Below, in pieces: positions 7,170-15,631 of a stretch of DNA of 21,391 bases. The position numbers and the translations under genes were made by a program. The notes below the pieces were generated by a model. That model worked only from the letters and a program-made list of their open reading frames with translations. It was not told where the DNA came from and ran no database searches. Every line of letters starts with the position of its first letter. The first letter of the stretch is position 1. This DNA is from Planctomycetia bacterium (GTDB lineage: Bacteria; Planctomycetota; Planctomycetia; Gemmatales; Gemmataceae): the NCBI GenBank assembly GCA_022616395.1, contig JAKEEV010000658.1, forward strand, positions 1-21,391, read 5' to 3'.

Positions 7170-9149
7170 TCAGTCCACGTAGAGGAAGGCGTTCAGGTTG
7201 AAGACCGCAAGGGCGAACTCCTTGAGCGACCCCGTCTTCAGGAACGCGACGGCCAGTTCCTTTTCCTTTGCACTTGGCAGCCGGCCGGCGGCGAGCCGGT
7301 AAGCGAGTTCGACCTGAGCCGCGGGGTCCGCGCCGGCCTCTTTGCGGAGTCGCGCAGCGAACGACTCGGCGAGGTTGTTCGCGAGTGACCCGTTGAGCAA
7401 CTCCAGCGCTTGCAAAGCGTGAGTGCTCGACTCGCGGCGCGAACAACTCGTCGCCGCGTCCGGCTGGTCGAACGCCTCCATGAACGGCAGACGCAGGTTC
7501 CGCTTCGCCAGCAGATAGATCGACCGCCGGTCGTGTTCCTTCGGGTCGGGTGTGACAACCCACTGCGACGGAGCATAGAGCAGTTTCACCAGATCGTTAT
7601 CGACCGGAACGACCACACTCGGTCCGCCCGTCTTGAGGTTCAACCGGCCGGAGATCATGAGCATCGAGTCGCGAACTTCCTCGGCGGTCAGTCGGCGCCG
7701 TGGGAAGTGCCACAGCGATCGGTTCGACGGATCCTTTAGCTTTGCGGGCTTCGCGTCGGGGTGTCGGGACGCTTGCCGGTAGGTGCTGCTCAACACGATC
7801 AGCCGGTGGATGTGCTTCACGCTCCAAGCGGATTCACCAGCCGGCTTACGCCGGCCGTTCGCCAGTTCGCACGCGAGCCAGTCGAGCAATTCTGGATGAC
7901 TGGGCTTGCCACCGTTCACGCCAAAGTCGTTCGTCGTATCCACAATCCCCGTTCCGAAGTGCCACTGCCAGATGCGATTCACCATCACGCGCGCTGCGAG
8001 CGGGTTCTCCGGGTGGACGATCGCGCGGGCCAGAATTGTGCGTGGGTTCGCGGTGTCGATGGGTAGCTCCGCGACCTTGCCCCGAAAGCCGATCTCCAAC
8101 AACTTCGGACCGACTAGCGCCCCCTTCTTGTCTGTATTCCCGCGCTTGAGTACGTGAATCGGGGTTCGCTCGGCCGCGACGTTCCGAACCGAGCTGATAG
8201 CCGGCAGCGGTGGAGGCAGACTTTCTTCCAGTTCCTTCAACTTCTTCTCAGCCTGCGTTCGTACATCGCCAGTCAAGCCGGTCAATGTTTTCTGAAGCTT
8301 CTTGATCTCGGCCTGGATCGTGTCGGTCTTTGCCTTCCACACGGCCTCCGCGATTGGATTTGCCTTCACGATGTCGTGTTCGTGCGTCGCCCCCCAGAAC
8401 GCCTGGAAGCTGTAGTAATCCTCCAGCGCAATCCCGTCGAACTTGTGGTCGTGGCACCGGGCACAGGCAACCGTCAGCCCGAGGAACACGGTTGCAGTGG
8501 CGTCAGCCATCTCGGTCAGCACTTCGTTGCGGCTGAACGCGAGATCCTGGTTCCCGGCGTTGCGCCTCACCGGGCCGAGGCGATTGAACCCGGCCGCGAT
8601 CCGTAGTTCGTCGCTGTCGGGGTCGATCTCATCGCCTGCGATTTGCTCCAACACGAATCGGTCATAAGGCTTGTCGCGGTTGAAGGAGTCGATCACGTAA
8701 TCTCGATACCGCCACGCTCCGGAGCGGTGGCGATCGTACTCGAACCCTTCCGACTCGGCGTATCGCACCAGGTCCAACCAGTGGCGGCCCCATTTCTCTC
8801 CGTATCGCTCACTCGCGAGCAACCGGTTCACCACCTTCTCGTAGGCATCGGCCGAAGTGTCCTTCAGGAACGCATCAACCTCGGCGGGCGTCGGCGGCAG
8901 CCCGGTGAGGTCGAACGTCACGCGGCGGATGAGCGTCGCCTTGTCCGCTTCCGGTGCTGGAGATAGTCCGTCTTTCTCCAGCCGGGCGAGGATGAAGGCA
9001 TCAACGGGTGTGCGGATCGTGCCTTTCGGATTCCTGAGTTCAGGCACGGCGGGTCGCGTACGGGGGCGGAGCGACCAGTGCGTCTCCGGCTCGGCGGCAA
9101 ACACCGGTGCGGCGGCGATCAAGGTGACGATGAACGCGAGTGGTCGCAT
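7170..9149 (-). CDS. DUF1549/DUF1553 protein with a CxxCH motif (short form)
   Basis: This 659-residue planctomycetal protein has a Sec signal peptide (MRPLAFIVTLIAAAPVFAAE). DUF1549 spans roughly residues 45-255, with the marker LTGLPPTPAEVDAFL and the single motif CARCHDHKFDG (CxxCH at 229-233), which suggests covalent c-type haem attachment in the periplasm. A charged, probably coiled segment follows at about 268-310. DUF1553 lies at about 365-640, with MVNRIWQWHFGTGIV, LSSTYRQAS and the closing FNLNAFLYVD. The protein lacks the N-terminal cytochrome-like domain found in larger relatives. The family is encoded next to DUF1501 genes, and the two are thought to act together, but the reaction is unknown. 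It starts 116 bases downstream of the GH133 stop; a hairpin in that gap suggests a separate transcript. No strong Shine-Dalgarno sequence precedes ATG 9149. Confidence 0.92.
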   Translation of the reverse strand: MRPLAFIVTLIAAAPVFAAEPETHWSLRPRTRPAVPELRNPKGTIRTPVDAFILARLEKDGLSPAPEADKATLIRRVTFDLTGLPPTPAEVDAFLKDTSADAYEKVVNRLLASERYGEKWGRHWLDLVRYAESEGFEYDRHRSGAWRYRDYVIDSFNRDKPYDRFVLEQIAGDEIDPDSDELRIAAGFNRLGPVRRNAGNQDLAFSRNEVLTEMADATATVFLGLTVACARCHDHKFDGIALEDYYSFQAFWGATHEHDIVKANPIAEAVWKAKTDTIQAEIKKLQKTLTGLTGDVRTQAEKKLKELEESLPPPLPAISSVRNVAAERTPIHVLKRGNTDKKGALVGPKLLEIGFRGKVAELPIDTANPRTILARAIVHPENPLAARVMVNRIWQWHFGTGIVDTTNDFGVNGGKPSHPELLDWLACELANGRRKPAGESAWSVKHIHRLIVLSSTYRQASRHPDAKPAKLKDPSNRSLWHFPRRRLTAEEVRDSMLMISGRLNLKTGGPSVVVPVDNDLVKLLYAPSQWVVTPDPKEHDRRSIYLLAKRNLRLPFMEAFDQPDAATSCSRRESSTHALQALELLNGSLANNLAESFAARLRKEAGADPAAQVELAYRLAAGRLPSAKEKELAVAFLKTGSLKEFALAVFNLNAFLYVD

Positions 9150-9207
9150 GGATGGTGTACGGGTAAGCGTTTACGTCGGTGGTCGGCACAACAGTTGGAG
9201 TGTACCC

Positions 9208-9238
9208 GGAAACTCGCTCCGACGAGACGAGTTTTTCC
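9208..9238 (-). terminator. Possible terminator hairpin after the trehalose operon
   Basis: AAACTCG (9210-9216) and CGAGTTT (9228-9234) form a 7-bp stem with an 11-nt loop, extendable by GG/CC across a mismatch. It lies about 30 bases past the GH133 stop. The T-run is longer in the plus reading, so termination on the minus strand is only moderately supported. Confidence 0.35.
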
Positions 9239-9265
9239 CCGCTCTCCAAAGCTCCGTCACGACAC

Positions 9266-11326
9266 TCAGGCCACTTTCACAAGACAGCGGAGAACTTCGG
9301 CCACGCTCCACGCCTGGGCGATGCAACCGTGCGGAGTGTATGGTGACTCCGCGTCGAAGACTTCGCTGATTGATCCAACACACGCCTCACTCATGTGAGC
9401 GCGGAAGCCATCAAGCAGGAGGGCCGCACCGACGCGGTCATCTGGATATGCCTTCATCCATGCCTCCACGAAAGGCCCGATCAGCCACGCCCAGACCGTT
9501 CCCTGGTGGTACGCAGCATCACGAGCACGCAGGTCGCCGAAGTACCGCGGCTTGTAGTCGGGATGGCCCGGCGCGAGTGACCGTAGCCCGACTGGCGTGA
9601 GCAACCGCTCTCGTATCGCCGAGAGCACCGGTTGCCACTTCTCGTGGTCGAGAACCGCGTGATCAAGCGAAATCGCGAACACCTGATTCGGGCGCAGTGC
9701 CGGGTCGTTCATCCCGTCAGGGCCATCGAGCACATCGAACAGGTAGCCGCGCGAGTCGTTCCAGAATCGACGGTTGAACGAATCGCGGCACTTCTCGGCG
9801 TGGCCCGCCAACAGAGCAGCATTCGCATCGCCTTCTTCCGCGCGTATCCACCCTTCGAGCAATCGTAGCGCGTTGTACCATAGCGCGTTGATCTCCACGG
9901 CCTTTCCGCGCCGCGGAGTGACAACCCAGTCGCCGACCTTCGCGTCCATCCATGTAAGCTGGTAGCCCTCGGCTCCCTGGCGCAGCAGCCCATCGACCGG
10001 GTCCACACCGATGCCGAATCGCGTACCGCGAAGATGGTGTTCGACAATGTCCTTGAGCTTCGGCAGCAGTTGGCGGAGAGTGACTCGGTCGCCGGTAACA
10101 TCGACGTAGCGCGCAAGCGCGTGGAAGTACCAGAGAGTCGCGTCGGCGGTGTGGTAGAGTCCTTCTTGCCCCTTTTCGGGGAACAGGTTCGGGATCAACC
10201 CGTCCTTGATGTGCTGCGCGAAGGTGCGGAGGATGTAACCGGCGTCGGCGAACCGGCCCGTGGTCAGTGTTAGCCCTTCGAGACCAATCATCGTGTCCCG
10301 GCCCCAGTCGGTGAACCAGTGGTAGCCTGCGATGACAGAGCGAGCCTCGTCTCCCTGCGCGCGGGCGCGGGCCTCGTCAGCGACGCGGGCGGCAGGTGTG
10401 AAGATGAACTGATCCGCCGCGAGGACCAGTTCCGCCGCGAATCTCGTGCGAGCTGCGGGAGCGGCTTGCGCGACGAGTCGCTTTCGGCGATCCAGTTCCG
10501 CAGTCAGCGCCTGATCTGGCGAAACCGCGAGGGTGCGCTCCCACGGTTCCGTCGAGAAGACGAGAGTCGCGTCTCGGTCAGGTTCGAGGTCGAGCCGGAA
10601 TACGCCGGGCGAGTGTAGCGCCCCCTGATACTCGTACCCGCGCGACTCCTCCACGCGGTAGAGCAGGTCCGCTACGCGCTCGGGCTGGATGGTGAACCCG
10701 ACCCGTGTGTTATCCAGTGTCATCCTCAGGATTGGATACGGACCATTGCTCGTCAGTTCGTAGCGGTTCTCGATGGCGGTCAGCACATACGGCCCGCCGA
10801 CCTCCGTACTGACATGGTCATCGTGCCCGCGAAAGCAAACCGACGGCTTGAGTTTCAGTCGCACTCGCCCGGAACCGCCGGAAAGTCGATACCGGACGAA
10901 CACGGTGTTGTGTCGATACGCGAAGTAGACTCGCTTCTCCAGTTCAAATCCTTCCACCACATACCGCCACACCGGCAGGCCGGCTTCCAGATGAAATTCG
11001 ACGAGGTGTTCGGCCCCGTGGATGTGAACCTTGTTCCCCACCTTCTCCTCGCCGCCGAACTGGATGGTGCGGTAGTCCGGTAAGCGGAGGAACTCCCAAA
11101 GATGGTTGACCATCATCACCCGGCCGAGTGGCGCTGGATGCGCGGCGACGAGTAGCCCGTGGTAGCGTCGAGTCGCGGCTCCCGAAACGGTCCCGGAAGC
11201 ATAGCCGCCCAGTCCGTTCGTAACGAGCCACTCGCGCTCCAACAGAGCATCGAGCGGAGGGCGCTCGCCCGGCTTCCACGCTTGAGCCAGCACCTCGTCA
11301 CGCGGTTGCAGTTTCGCTTCGTGCAT
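9266..11326 (-). CDS. Amylo-alpha-1,6-glucosidase (GH133 glycogen debranching enzyme)
   Basis: This 686-residue protein has the two-domain layout of prokaryotic GDE. GDE_N is at about residues 25-250, opening with WLVTNGLGGYASGTVSGA and RRYHGLLVA. The GDE_C (alpha/alpha)6 barrel is at about 300-680, with WFTDWGRDTMIGLEGL at 337-352, a landmark of the active site. Further family signatures are NPVFAISL-like NQVFAISLDHAVL and YHQGTVWAWLIGPFVEAW. Family members hydrolyse alpha-1,6-linked glucose at glycogen branch stubs. No signal peptide is visible, so it acts in the cytoplasm. ATG 11326 is five bases after the treZ TAG, and GGAG at the end of treZ can serve as its ribosome binding site, implying translational coupling. 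It is the last gene of the treY-glgX-treZ-GDE operon and provides a second debranching activity beside GlgX. Confidence 0.93.
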   Translation of the reverse strand: MHEAKLQPRDEVLAQAWKPGERPPLDALLEREWLVTNGLGGYASGTVSGAATRRYHGLLVAAHPAPLGRVMMVNHLWEFLRLPDYRTIQFGGEEKVGNKVHIHGAEHLVEFHLEAGLPVWRYVVEGFELEKRVYFAYRHNTVFVRYRLSGGSGRVRLKLKPSVCFRGHDDHVSTEVGGPYVLTAIENRYELTSNGPYPILRMTLDNTRVGFTIQPERVADLLYRVEESRGYEYQGALHSPGVFRLDLEPDRDATLVFSTEPWERTLAVSPDQALTAELDRRKRLVAQAAPAARTRFAAELVLAADQFIFTPAARVADEARARAQGDEARSVIAGYHWFTDWGRDTMIGLEGLTLTTGRFADAGYILRTFAQHIKDGLIPNLFPEKGQEGLYHTADATLWYFHALARYVDVTGDRVTLRQLLPKLKDIVEHHLRGTRFGIGVDPVDGLLRQGAEGYQLTWMDAKVGDWVVTPRRGKAVEINALWYNALRLLEGWIRAEEGDANAALLAGHAEKCRDSFNRRFWNDSRGYLFDVLDGPDGMNDPALRPNQVFAISLDHAVLDHEKWQPVLSAIRERLLTPVGLRSLAPGHPDYKPRYFGDLRARDAAYHQGTVWAWLIGPFVEAWMKAYPDDRVGAALLLDGFRAHMSEACVGSISEVFDAESPYTPHGCIAQAWSVAEVLRCLVKVA

Positions 11327-11331
11327 GGCGT

Positions 11332-13290
11332 CTACTCCATCAACCTCGTCCGTTCGCGGCGTTTCCGTTCCTTCGCTCGATCCTCGGCGGCCTTATGTGC
11401 CGCAGCGCGGTCTATTGAAGGAAGCATCTCTGGAGCAAGCACGACCGCGGCATCGCCCATCACCCGCCAGCCATCGACCGCTTCCGGCGGTGGAGTTCCA
11501 TCGCCCCCGTAGTCGAGCGACTCCGACGACCAGAGCACCTCCCAGCCGTGTCCTTCGGGTGGCGCGAGGAGCGGTTCGGGGGCGCGGTCGAGATACAGAT
11601 CGCGGCCGAAGTTCACCAGCAACAAGCGGTCCTTCGTCCCGTCTGGAGTGCCCTCGAAGTACCGGATGACAAACGCCTCTGGGCCGAGGACCGCTCCGTC
11701 CACACTGCGCTCATCGCGCGGCCGGAACGCGGGGTCTTCACGCCGGAGGTGAAGCAGATCCTTGTGCAGGCGATATTCGCAAGAGTTTCGTTGCCGTTCC
11801 GCGAAGTCGAGTTTGCATTGCTCGAAGGTCGCGGGGTCGCCAGGGTCCGGCAGCCACGCCGCGAGGTCCGGCCGATCGAGTGTGCGGAACTGCGTCATGA
11901 ACTCCGCGCGCCCCGCGCGGACGAGCTTCGCCAACTCTGGATTGTGGTCCGCGAAGTAAAAGAACGGCGCGGAAGACGCGAACTCCTGCCCCATGAACAG
12001 CATTGGGGTGCCGGGGAAGAGCAACAACACGGCGGTCATTGCTCGATACCGGCCGGGACTTGTGAGTTGCTGACACCTTAGCCCGCGGCCGGAGTTCGCC
12101 ACCTGATCGTGATTCTGGATGAAGGTAACGAACCGCCACGGTGAGAGGTCAAAAGCCGGAGTACCGCGACGATTCTCCTGCCATGCGTATCGCTGACCCT
12201 GGAACAGGTAGCCGTACTTCGCGACGGAAACAAACTCCTGAGGAGTGCCGAGGTGATCGGAATAGTATGCCTCGTTCCTCCCGGTGAGGGCGACCATCGC
12301 CGAGTGATGGAAGTCATCGTTCCACAATCCATCCAGACCGTAACCGCCGCGCTCCACCGGGCGAACCATCTTCGCGTGTTGCGATTCGTTCTCGTTGACA
12401 ACCATCGTGGCACGCCCGCGCGCGGACTTCTTCGCCTGCCGCCCGACTTCGACCAGAATGTGTTCCGGGGAGTCATCCACGATCGCATGAGTGGCATCGA
12501 GCCGGAGGCCGTCGAGGTGGAACTCATCAATCCAGTAGCCCGCGTTGGTGGCGAAATACTCCCTCACCGGTCCCGCGTCGGGGCCGTCGAAGTTGATGTT
12601 GTCTCCCCACTCATTCTTGTGCCGGTCGGAGAGGTACGGCCCGAACTGCGGCAGGTAGTTCCCGTCCGGGCCGAGGTGGTTGTAAACGACATCAAGGATT
12701 ACACCGAGGCCGTTGGCGTGAGCGGTATCAACGAACCGGCGGAAGTCGTCCGGAGTGCCGTAGAGCCGCGTCGGGGCGAACAGGTTCACGCCGTCATAAC
12801 CCCACCCGAACCGGCCCGCGAAATCGGCGATGGGCATCACCTCGATCACGGTAATTCCGGCTCTGGCGAGTTCGGGCAACTCACGAGCGGCCGCGGACCA
12901 GGTGCCCTCGCGTGTGAACGTCCCGATGTGCAACTCGTAAATCACCTGACCAGGGAGTGACACGCCCTTCCAATCGGAATCCGTCCACGCGAAGGCGCTC
13001 GGATCGACCACCTGAGACGGACCGTGCGGCCCGTTGGGCTGGAACCGAGATGCTGGGTCCGGGTAAGCAGACTCCTCACCGAGTCGGAATCGGTAAAGGT
13101 CGCCCGCTTCGACGCCCGGCACGAGTTTGGAGAAGTAGCCGCCCGGCTCCGAATCGAGTTCAACCCGGACCGGCGTTCCCTCCGATTCAAGCTCCACTTC
13201 AACGCGCTGATGCCGCGAAGCCCAGACGCGGAAGTGAGTTCCGCCGGCCTGAACTTCCGCGCCGACTGGCAACCGCCGCTCTCTCCCCAT
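11332..13290 (-). CDS. treZ: Malto-oligosyltrehalose trehalohydrolase
   Basis: This 652-residue GH13 enzyme cleaves trehalose from maltooligosyl-trehalose. An N-terminal beta-sandwich (about 5-100) precedes the TIM barrel. Visible GH13 motifs are region I DVVYNH (200-205), region II GLRLDATHAI (nucleophile Asp265), a region III candidate VVNENE (acid probably Glu300) and region IV FIQNHDQ (Asp395). The order and spacing fit TreZ, as does FGWGYDGVNLFAPTRLYG. The frame extends to a TTG at 13344, but ATG 13290 has GGAGGAG eight bases upstream and begins MGRERRLPVGAEVQAG, which fits the family start. It lies 68 bases after the glgX stop and five before the GH133 gene. It has no signal peptide and acts in the cytoplasm with TreY. 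Confidence 0.94.
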   Translation of the reverse strand: MGRERRLPVGAEVQAGGTHFRVWASRHQRVEVELESEGTPVRVELDSEPGGYFSKLVPGVEAGDLYRFRLGEESAYPDPASRFQPNGPHGPSQVVDPSAFAWTDSDWKGVSLPGQVIYELHIGTFTREGTWSAAARELPELARAGITVIEVMPIADFAGRFGWGYDGVNLFAPTRLYGTPDDFRRFVDTAHANGLGVILDVVYNHLGPDGNYLPQFGPYLSDRHKNEWGDNINFDGPDAGPVREYFATNAGYWIDEFHLDGLRLDATHAIVDDSPEHILVEVGRQAKKSARGRATMVVNENESQHAKMVRPVERGGYGLDGLWNDDFHHSAMVALTGRNEAYYSDHLGTPQEFVSVAKYGYLFQGQRYAWQENRRGTPAFDLSPWRFVTFIQNHDQVANSGRGLRCQQLTSPGRYRAMTAVLLLFPGTPMLFMGQEFASSAPFFYFADHNPELAKLVRAGRAEFMTQFRTLDRPDLAAWLPDPGDPATFEQCKLDFAERQRNSCEYRLHKDLLHLRREDPAFRPRDERSVDGAVLGPEAFVIRYFEGTPDGTKDRLLLVNFGRDLYLDRAPEPLLAPPEGHGWEVLWSSESLDYGGDGTPPPEAVDGWRVMGDAAVVLAPEMLPSIDRAAAHKAAEDRAKERKRRERTRLME

Positions 13291-13298
13291 ACTTTCTG

Positions 13299-13305
13299 CT
13301 CCTCC
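13299..13305 (-). promoter_or_regulatory. Strong ribosome binding site of treZ
   Basis: GGAGGAG on the minus strand lies eight bases before ATG 13290. It decides for this start over the upstream TTG at 13344. Confidence 0.75.
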
Positions 13306-13358
13306 AGACTCGCGGAGTCGAATCGCAGGTGCGAAAAAGAGCAAACGAAATGCCCGGT

Positions 13359-15581
13359 TCAGTCCCCTTGCTCGGTTCGGTGGCTGCGAATCGCGGGAGG
13401 TCTGTCGGGTGGGGCGAGCAGTTTCTCGATCTGGATCGGGGTGACCACGGCGGCTGGTGCGTCCGGAGTTGCTTGGATGCGGAAGACCGCCAGCGACCGC
13501 TCCCGCAGCGGATAGGGTTCCTCTTCCGAAACGGGACCGGGGAGAGTGTTCGGGCGGAAGGTGTCGAACACCAACTCCCAGCGCTGGCTCTCCTTGTGGA
13601 GTGGTAAAGTGAAGGGCATCGCCTCCGAATCCGCGTTGAACATTACCAGTAGGGTGTCACCAACAATCGGCCGGCCGCGCTCATCCACCTCGTCGATGAT
13701 GTCACCGGCCAAACGCATCGCGAGGCACTTCGTCAATTCGGTGTCCCATGCCTCGTCGGTCATCTCCTTGCCATCGGTGCCGAGGAAGGAAATGTCCTTC
13801 ACGTCCGTCCCGCGAATCGACCGACCCTGGAAGAAGTGCCTCCGCTGGAACACCGGTTGCCCCTTCCACACCCGCACCACCTTCCTCACAAACTCCAAAA
13901 ACGCCTCCTTCTCGGGCGTGAGATTCCAGTCGAGCCACGTTAGCTCGTTGTCCTGGCAGTAGGTGTTGTTATTCCCCTTCTGCGTGTGGCTCAGTTCGTC
14001 GCCTGCCAACAGCATCGGCACGCCCTGCGAGAGCATCAGAGTGGCGACGAAGTTTCGCTTCTGCCTCTCTCGCAGTTCGTTGATCGCCGGGTCGTTGGTC
14101 GGTCCCTCCTGTCCGCAGTTCCAACTCTCGTTGTCGTTGGCTCCGTCGCGGTTCTCCTCGCCGTTGGCCTCGTTGTGCTTCTCGTTGTAACCGACCAGAT
14201 CGTGCAGGGTGAACCCGTCGTGGCAGGTAACGAAATTGATGCTCGCGTAGGGCTTTCGGCCGCTCCACTCGTACAGGTCGCTCGACCCGGCGAGTCGAAT
14301 GGCGAACTCGCTGGCTGTCCCGCCGTCTCCCTTCCAGAACTTGCGGACATTGTCGCGATACTTGCCGTTCCACTCCGTCCACCCCGGCGGGAAGTTCCCG
14401 ACCTGATAGCCTCCCGGCCCAACGTCCCACGGCTCGGCGATCAACTTCACCTGACTCAAAACCGGATCCTGGTGAATGATGTCGAAGAACGCGCCGAGCC
14501 GGTCCACCTCGAACAGCTCGCGGGCCAGAGTGCTGGCAAGGTCGAACCGGAACCCATCCACACGCATCTCGATCACCCAGTAGCGCAGGCTGTCCATGAT
14601 GAGTTGAAGCACCTTCGGGTGTCGCATGTTCAGCGTGTTCCCGCAGCCGGTGAAGTCCATGTAGTACCGCGCATCGTCAGGCGACAAGCGGTAGTAGGCC
14701 GCGTTGTCGATCCCGCGCCAGGAGAGCGTCGGGCCTAACTGGTTCCCCTCCGCAGTGTGGTTGTACACAACGTCGAGAATCACCTCGATCCCCGCGGCGT
14801 GCAGCGACCGGACCATGCTCTTGAATTCCTGCACCGGGCTGAGCGGGTTGGACGAAGAGTTGTAGGAGATCTGAGGAGCGAAGAAACTCAGCGTGTTGTA
14901 TCCCCAGTAGTTGGTTAGCCCCTTTTCCAACAGATGCCGGTCGTTGAGGTGATGGTGGACCGGGAGAAGTTCCACCGCGGTCACGCCCAAATCGAGCAGG
15001 TGCTGAATCACGGCCTCCGAGCCGAACCCGGCGAACGTCCCCCGCAACTCCTCGGGCACGCCGGGGTGCCGCATCGTGAAGCCCTTGACGTGTGCTTCGT
15101 AGATGAGCGTCTTGTGCCAGGGAGTGTGGGGCGGCCGGTCGTCGCCCCAGGTGTACGCGGTGTCGATCACCTGAGCGAGCGGAGCGAACGCGGCGCTGTC
15201 GCGGTCATCGAAGCTCAGGTCGTCCTGACCGATCTTGTACCCGAAGAGAGAGTCATCCCAGCGCACGTCCCGGCCAAGCACCTTGGCGTATGGGTCGAGG
15301 ACGACTTTGTTCGAGTTGAACCGGTGACCCTGCTTCGGTTCGTACGGTCCGTGGACCCGGTAGCCGTAGAGTTGACCGGGGACCACGTCCGGCAGATAGC
15401 AATGCCAGACCTGATCGGTTTGTTCGGCCATCGCCACGCGCTGCGACTCCTTCAGCGCATTCACGGAGTCGAACAGGCATAGCTCGACCTTCGTGGCGTG
15501 CTCGGAGAAGAGAGCGAAGTTCGTCCCGGCTCCGTCCCAGGTGGCTCCGAGTGGGTACGGACGGCCCGGCCAAACGCGCAT
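13359..15581 (-). CDS. glgX: Isoamylase-type glycogen debranching enzyme (GlgX/TreX)
   Basis: This 740-residue GH13 enzyme hydrolyses alpha-1,6 branches of glycogen or maltodextrins. An N-terminal CBM48-like beta-sandwich begins at about residue 8 (PYPLGATWDGAGTNFALFSE), then comes HGPYEPKQGHRFNSNKVVLD. The barrel carries DVVYNH (270-275), GFRFDLAS (nucleophile Asp347), LIAEPWDVGPGGYQVGNFP (acid Glu383) and TCHDGFTLHD (Asp455). GDELSHTQKGNNNTYCQDNE is also typical. ATG 15581 has AGGAGG at ideal spacing; the 18-codon upstream extension is discarded. It lies 50 bases after the treY stop and 68 before treZ. Placed between treY and treZ it fills the role named treX in trehalose operons, supplying linear chains to TreY. 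The product is cytoplasmic. Confidence 0.94.
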   Translation of the reverse strand: MRVWPGRPYPLGATWDGAGTNFALFSEHATKVELCLFDSVNALKESQRVAMAEQTDQVWHCYLPDVVPGQLYGYRVHGPYEPKQGHRFNSNKVVLDPYAKVLGRDVRWDDSLFGYKIGQDDLSFDDRDSAAFAPLAQVIDTAYTWGDDRPPHTPWHKTLIYEAHVKGFTMRHPGVPEELRGTFAGFGSEAVIQHLLDLGVTAVELLPVHHHLNDRHLLEKGLTNYWGYNTLSFFAPQISYNSSSNPLSPVQEFKSMVRSLHAAGIEVILDVVYNHTAEGNQLGPTLSWRGIDNAAYYRLSPDDARYYMDFTGCGNTLNMRHPKVLQLIMDSLRYWVIEMRVDGFRFDLASTLARELFEVDRLGAFFDIIHQDPVLSQVKLIAEPWDVGPGGYQVGNFPPGWTEWNGKYRDNVRKFWKGDGGTASEFAIRLAGSSDLYEWSGRKPYASINFVTCHDGFTLHDLVGYNEKHNEANGEENRDGANDNESWNCGQEGPTNDPAINELRERQKRNFVATLMLSQGVPMLLAGDELSHTQKGNNNTYCQDNELTWLDWNLTPEKEAFLEFVRKVVRVWKGQPVFQRRHFFQGRSIRGTDVKDISFLGTDGKEMTDEAWDTELTKCLAMRLAGDIIDEVDERGRPIVGDTLLVMFNADSEAMPFTLPLHKESQRWELVFDTFRPNTLPGPVSEEEPYPLRERSLAVFRIQATPDAPAAVVTPIQIEKLLAPPDRPPAIRSHRTEQGD

Positions 15582-15586
15582 GATAT

Positions 15587-15592
15587 CCTCCT
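15587..15592 (-). promoter_or_regulatory. Strong ribosome binding site of glgX
   Basis: AGGAGG on the minus strand lies five bases before ATG 15581 and fixes the start against an upstream in-frame start at 15635. Confidence 0.75.
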
Positions 15593-15631
15593 GAATGAAG
15601 AGAGGAAGAAATCGGATGTATTTGAACCTGC

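Noticed and set aside
6509..7388. Small open frames in the 585-bp intergenic region (minus 6509-6895; plus 6904-7101 and 6915-7388)
   Set aside because: Their translations cross repeats and flanking genes, show no motifs and lack convincing ribosome binding sites.
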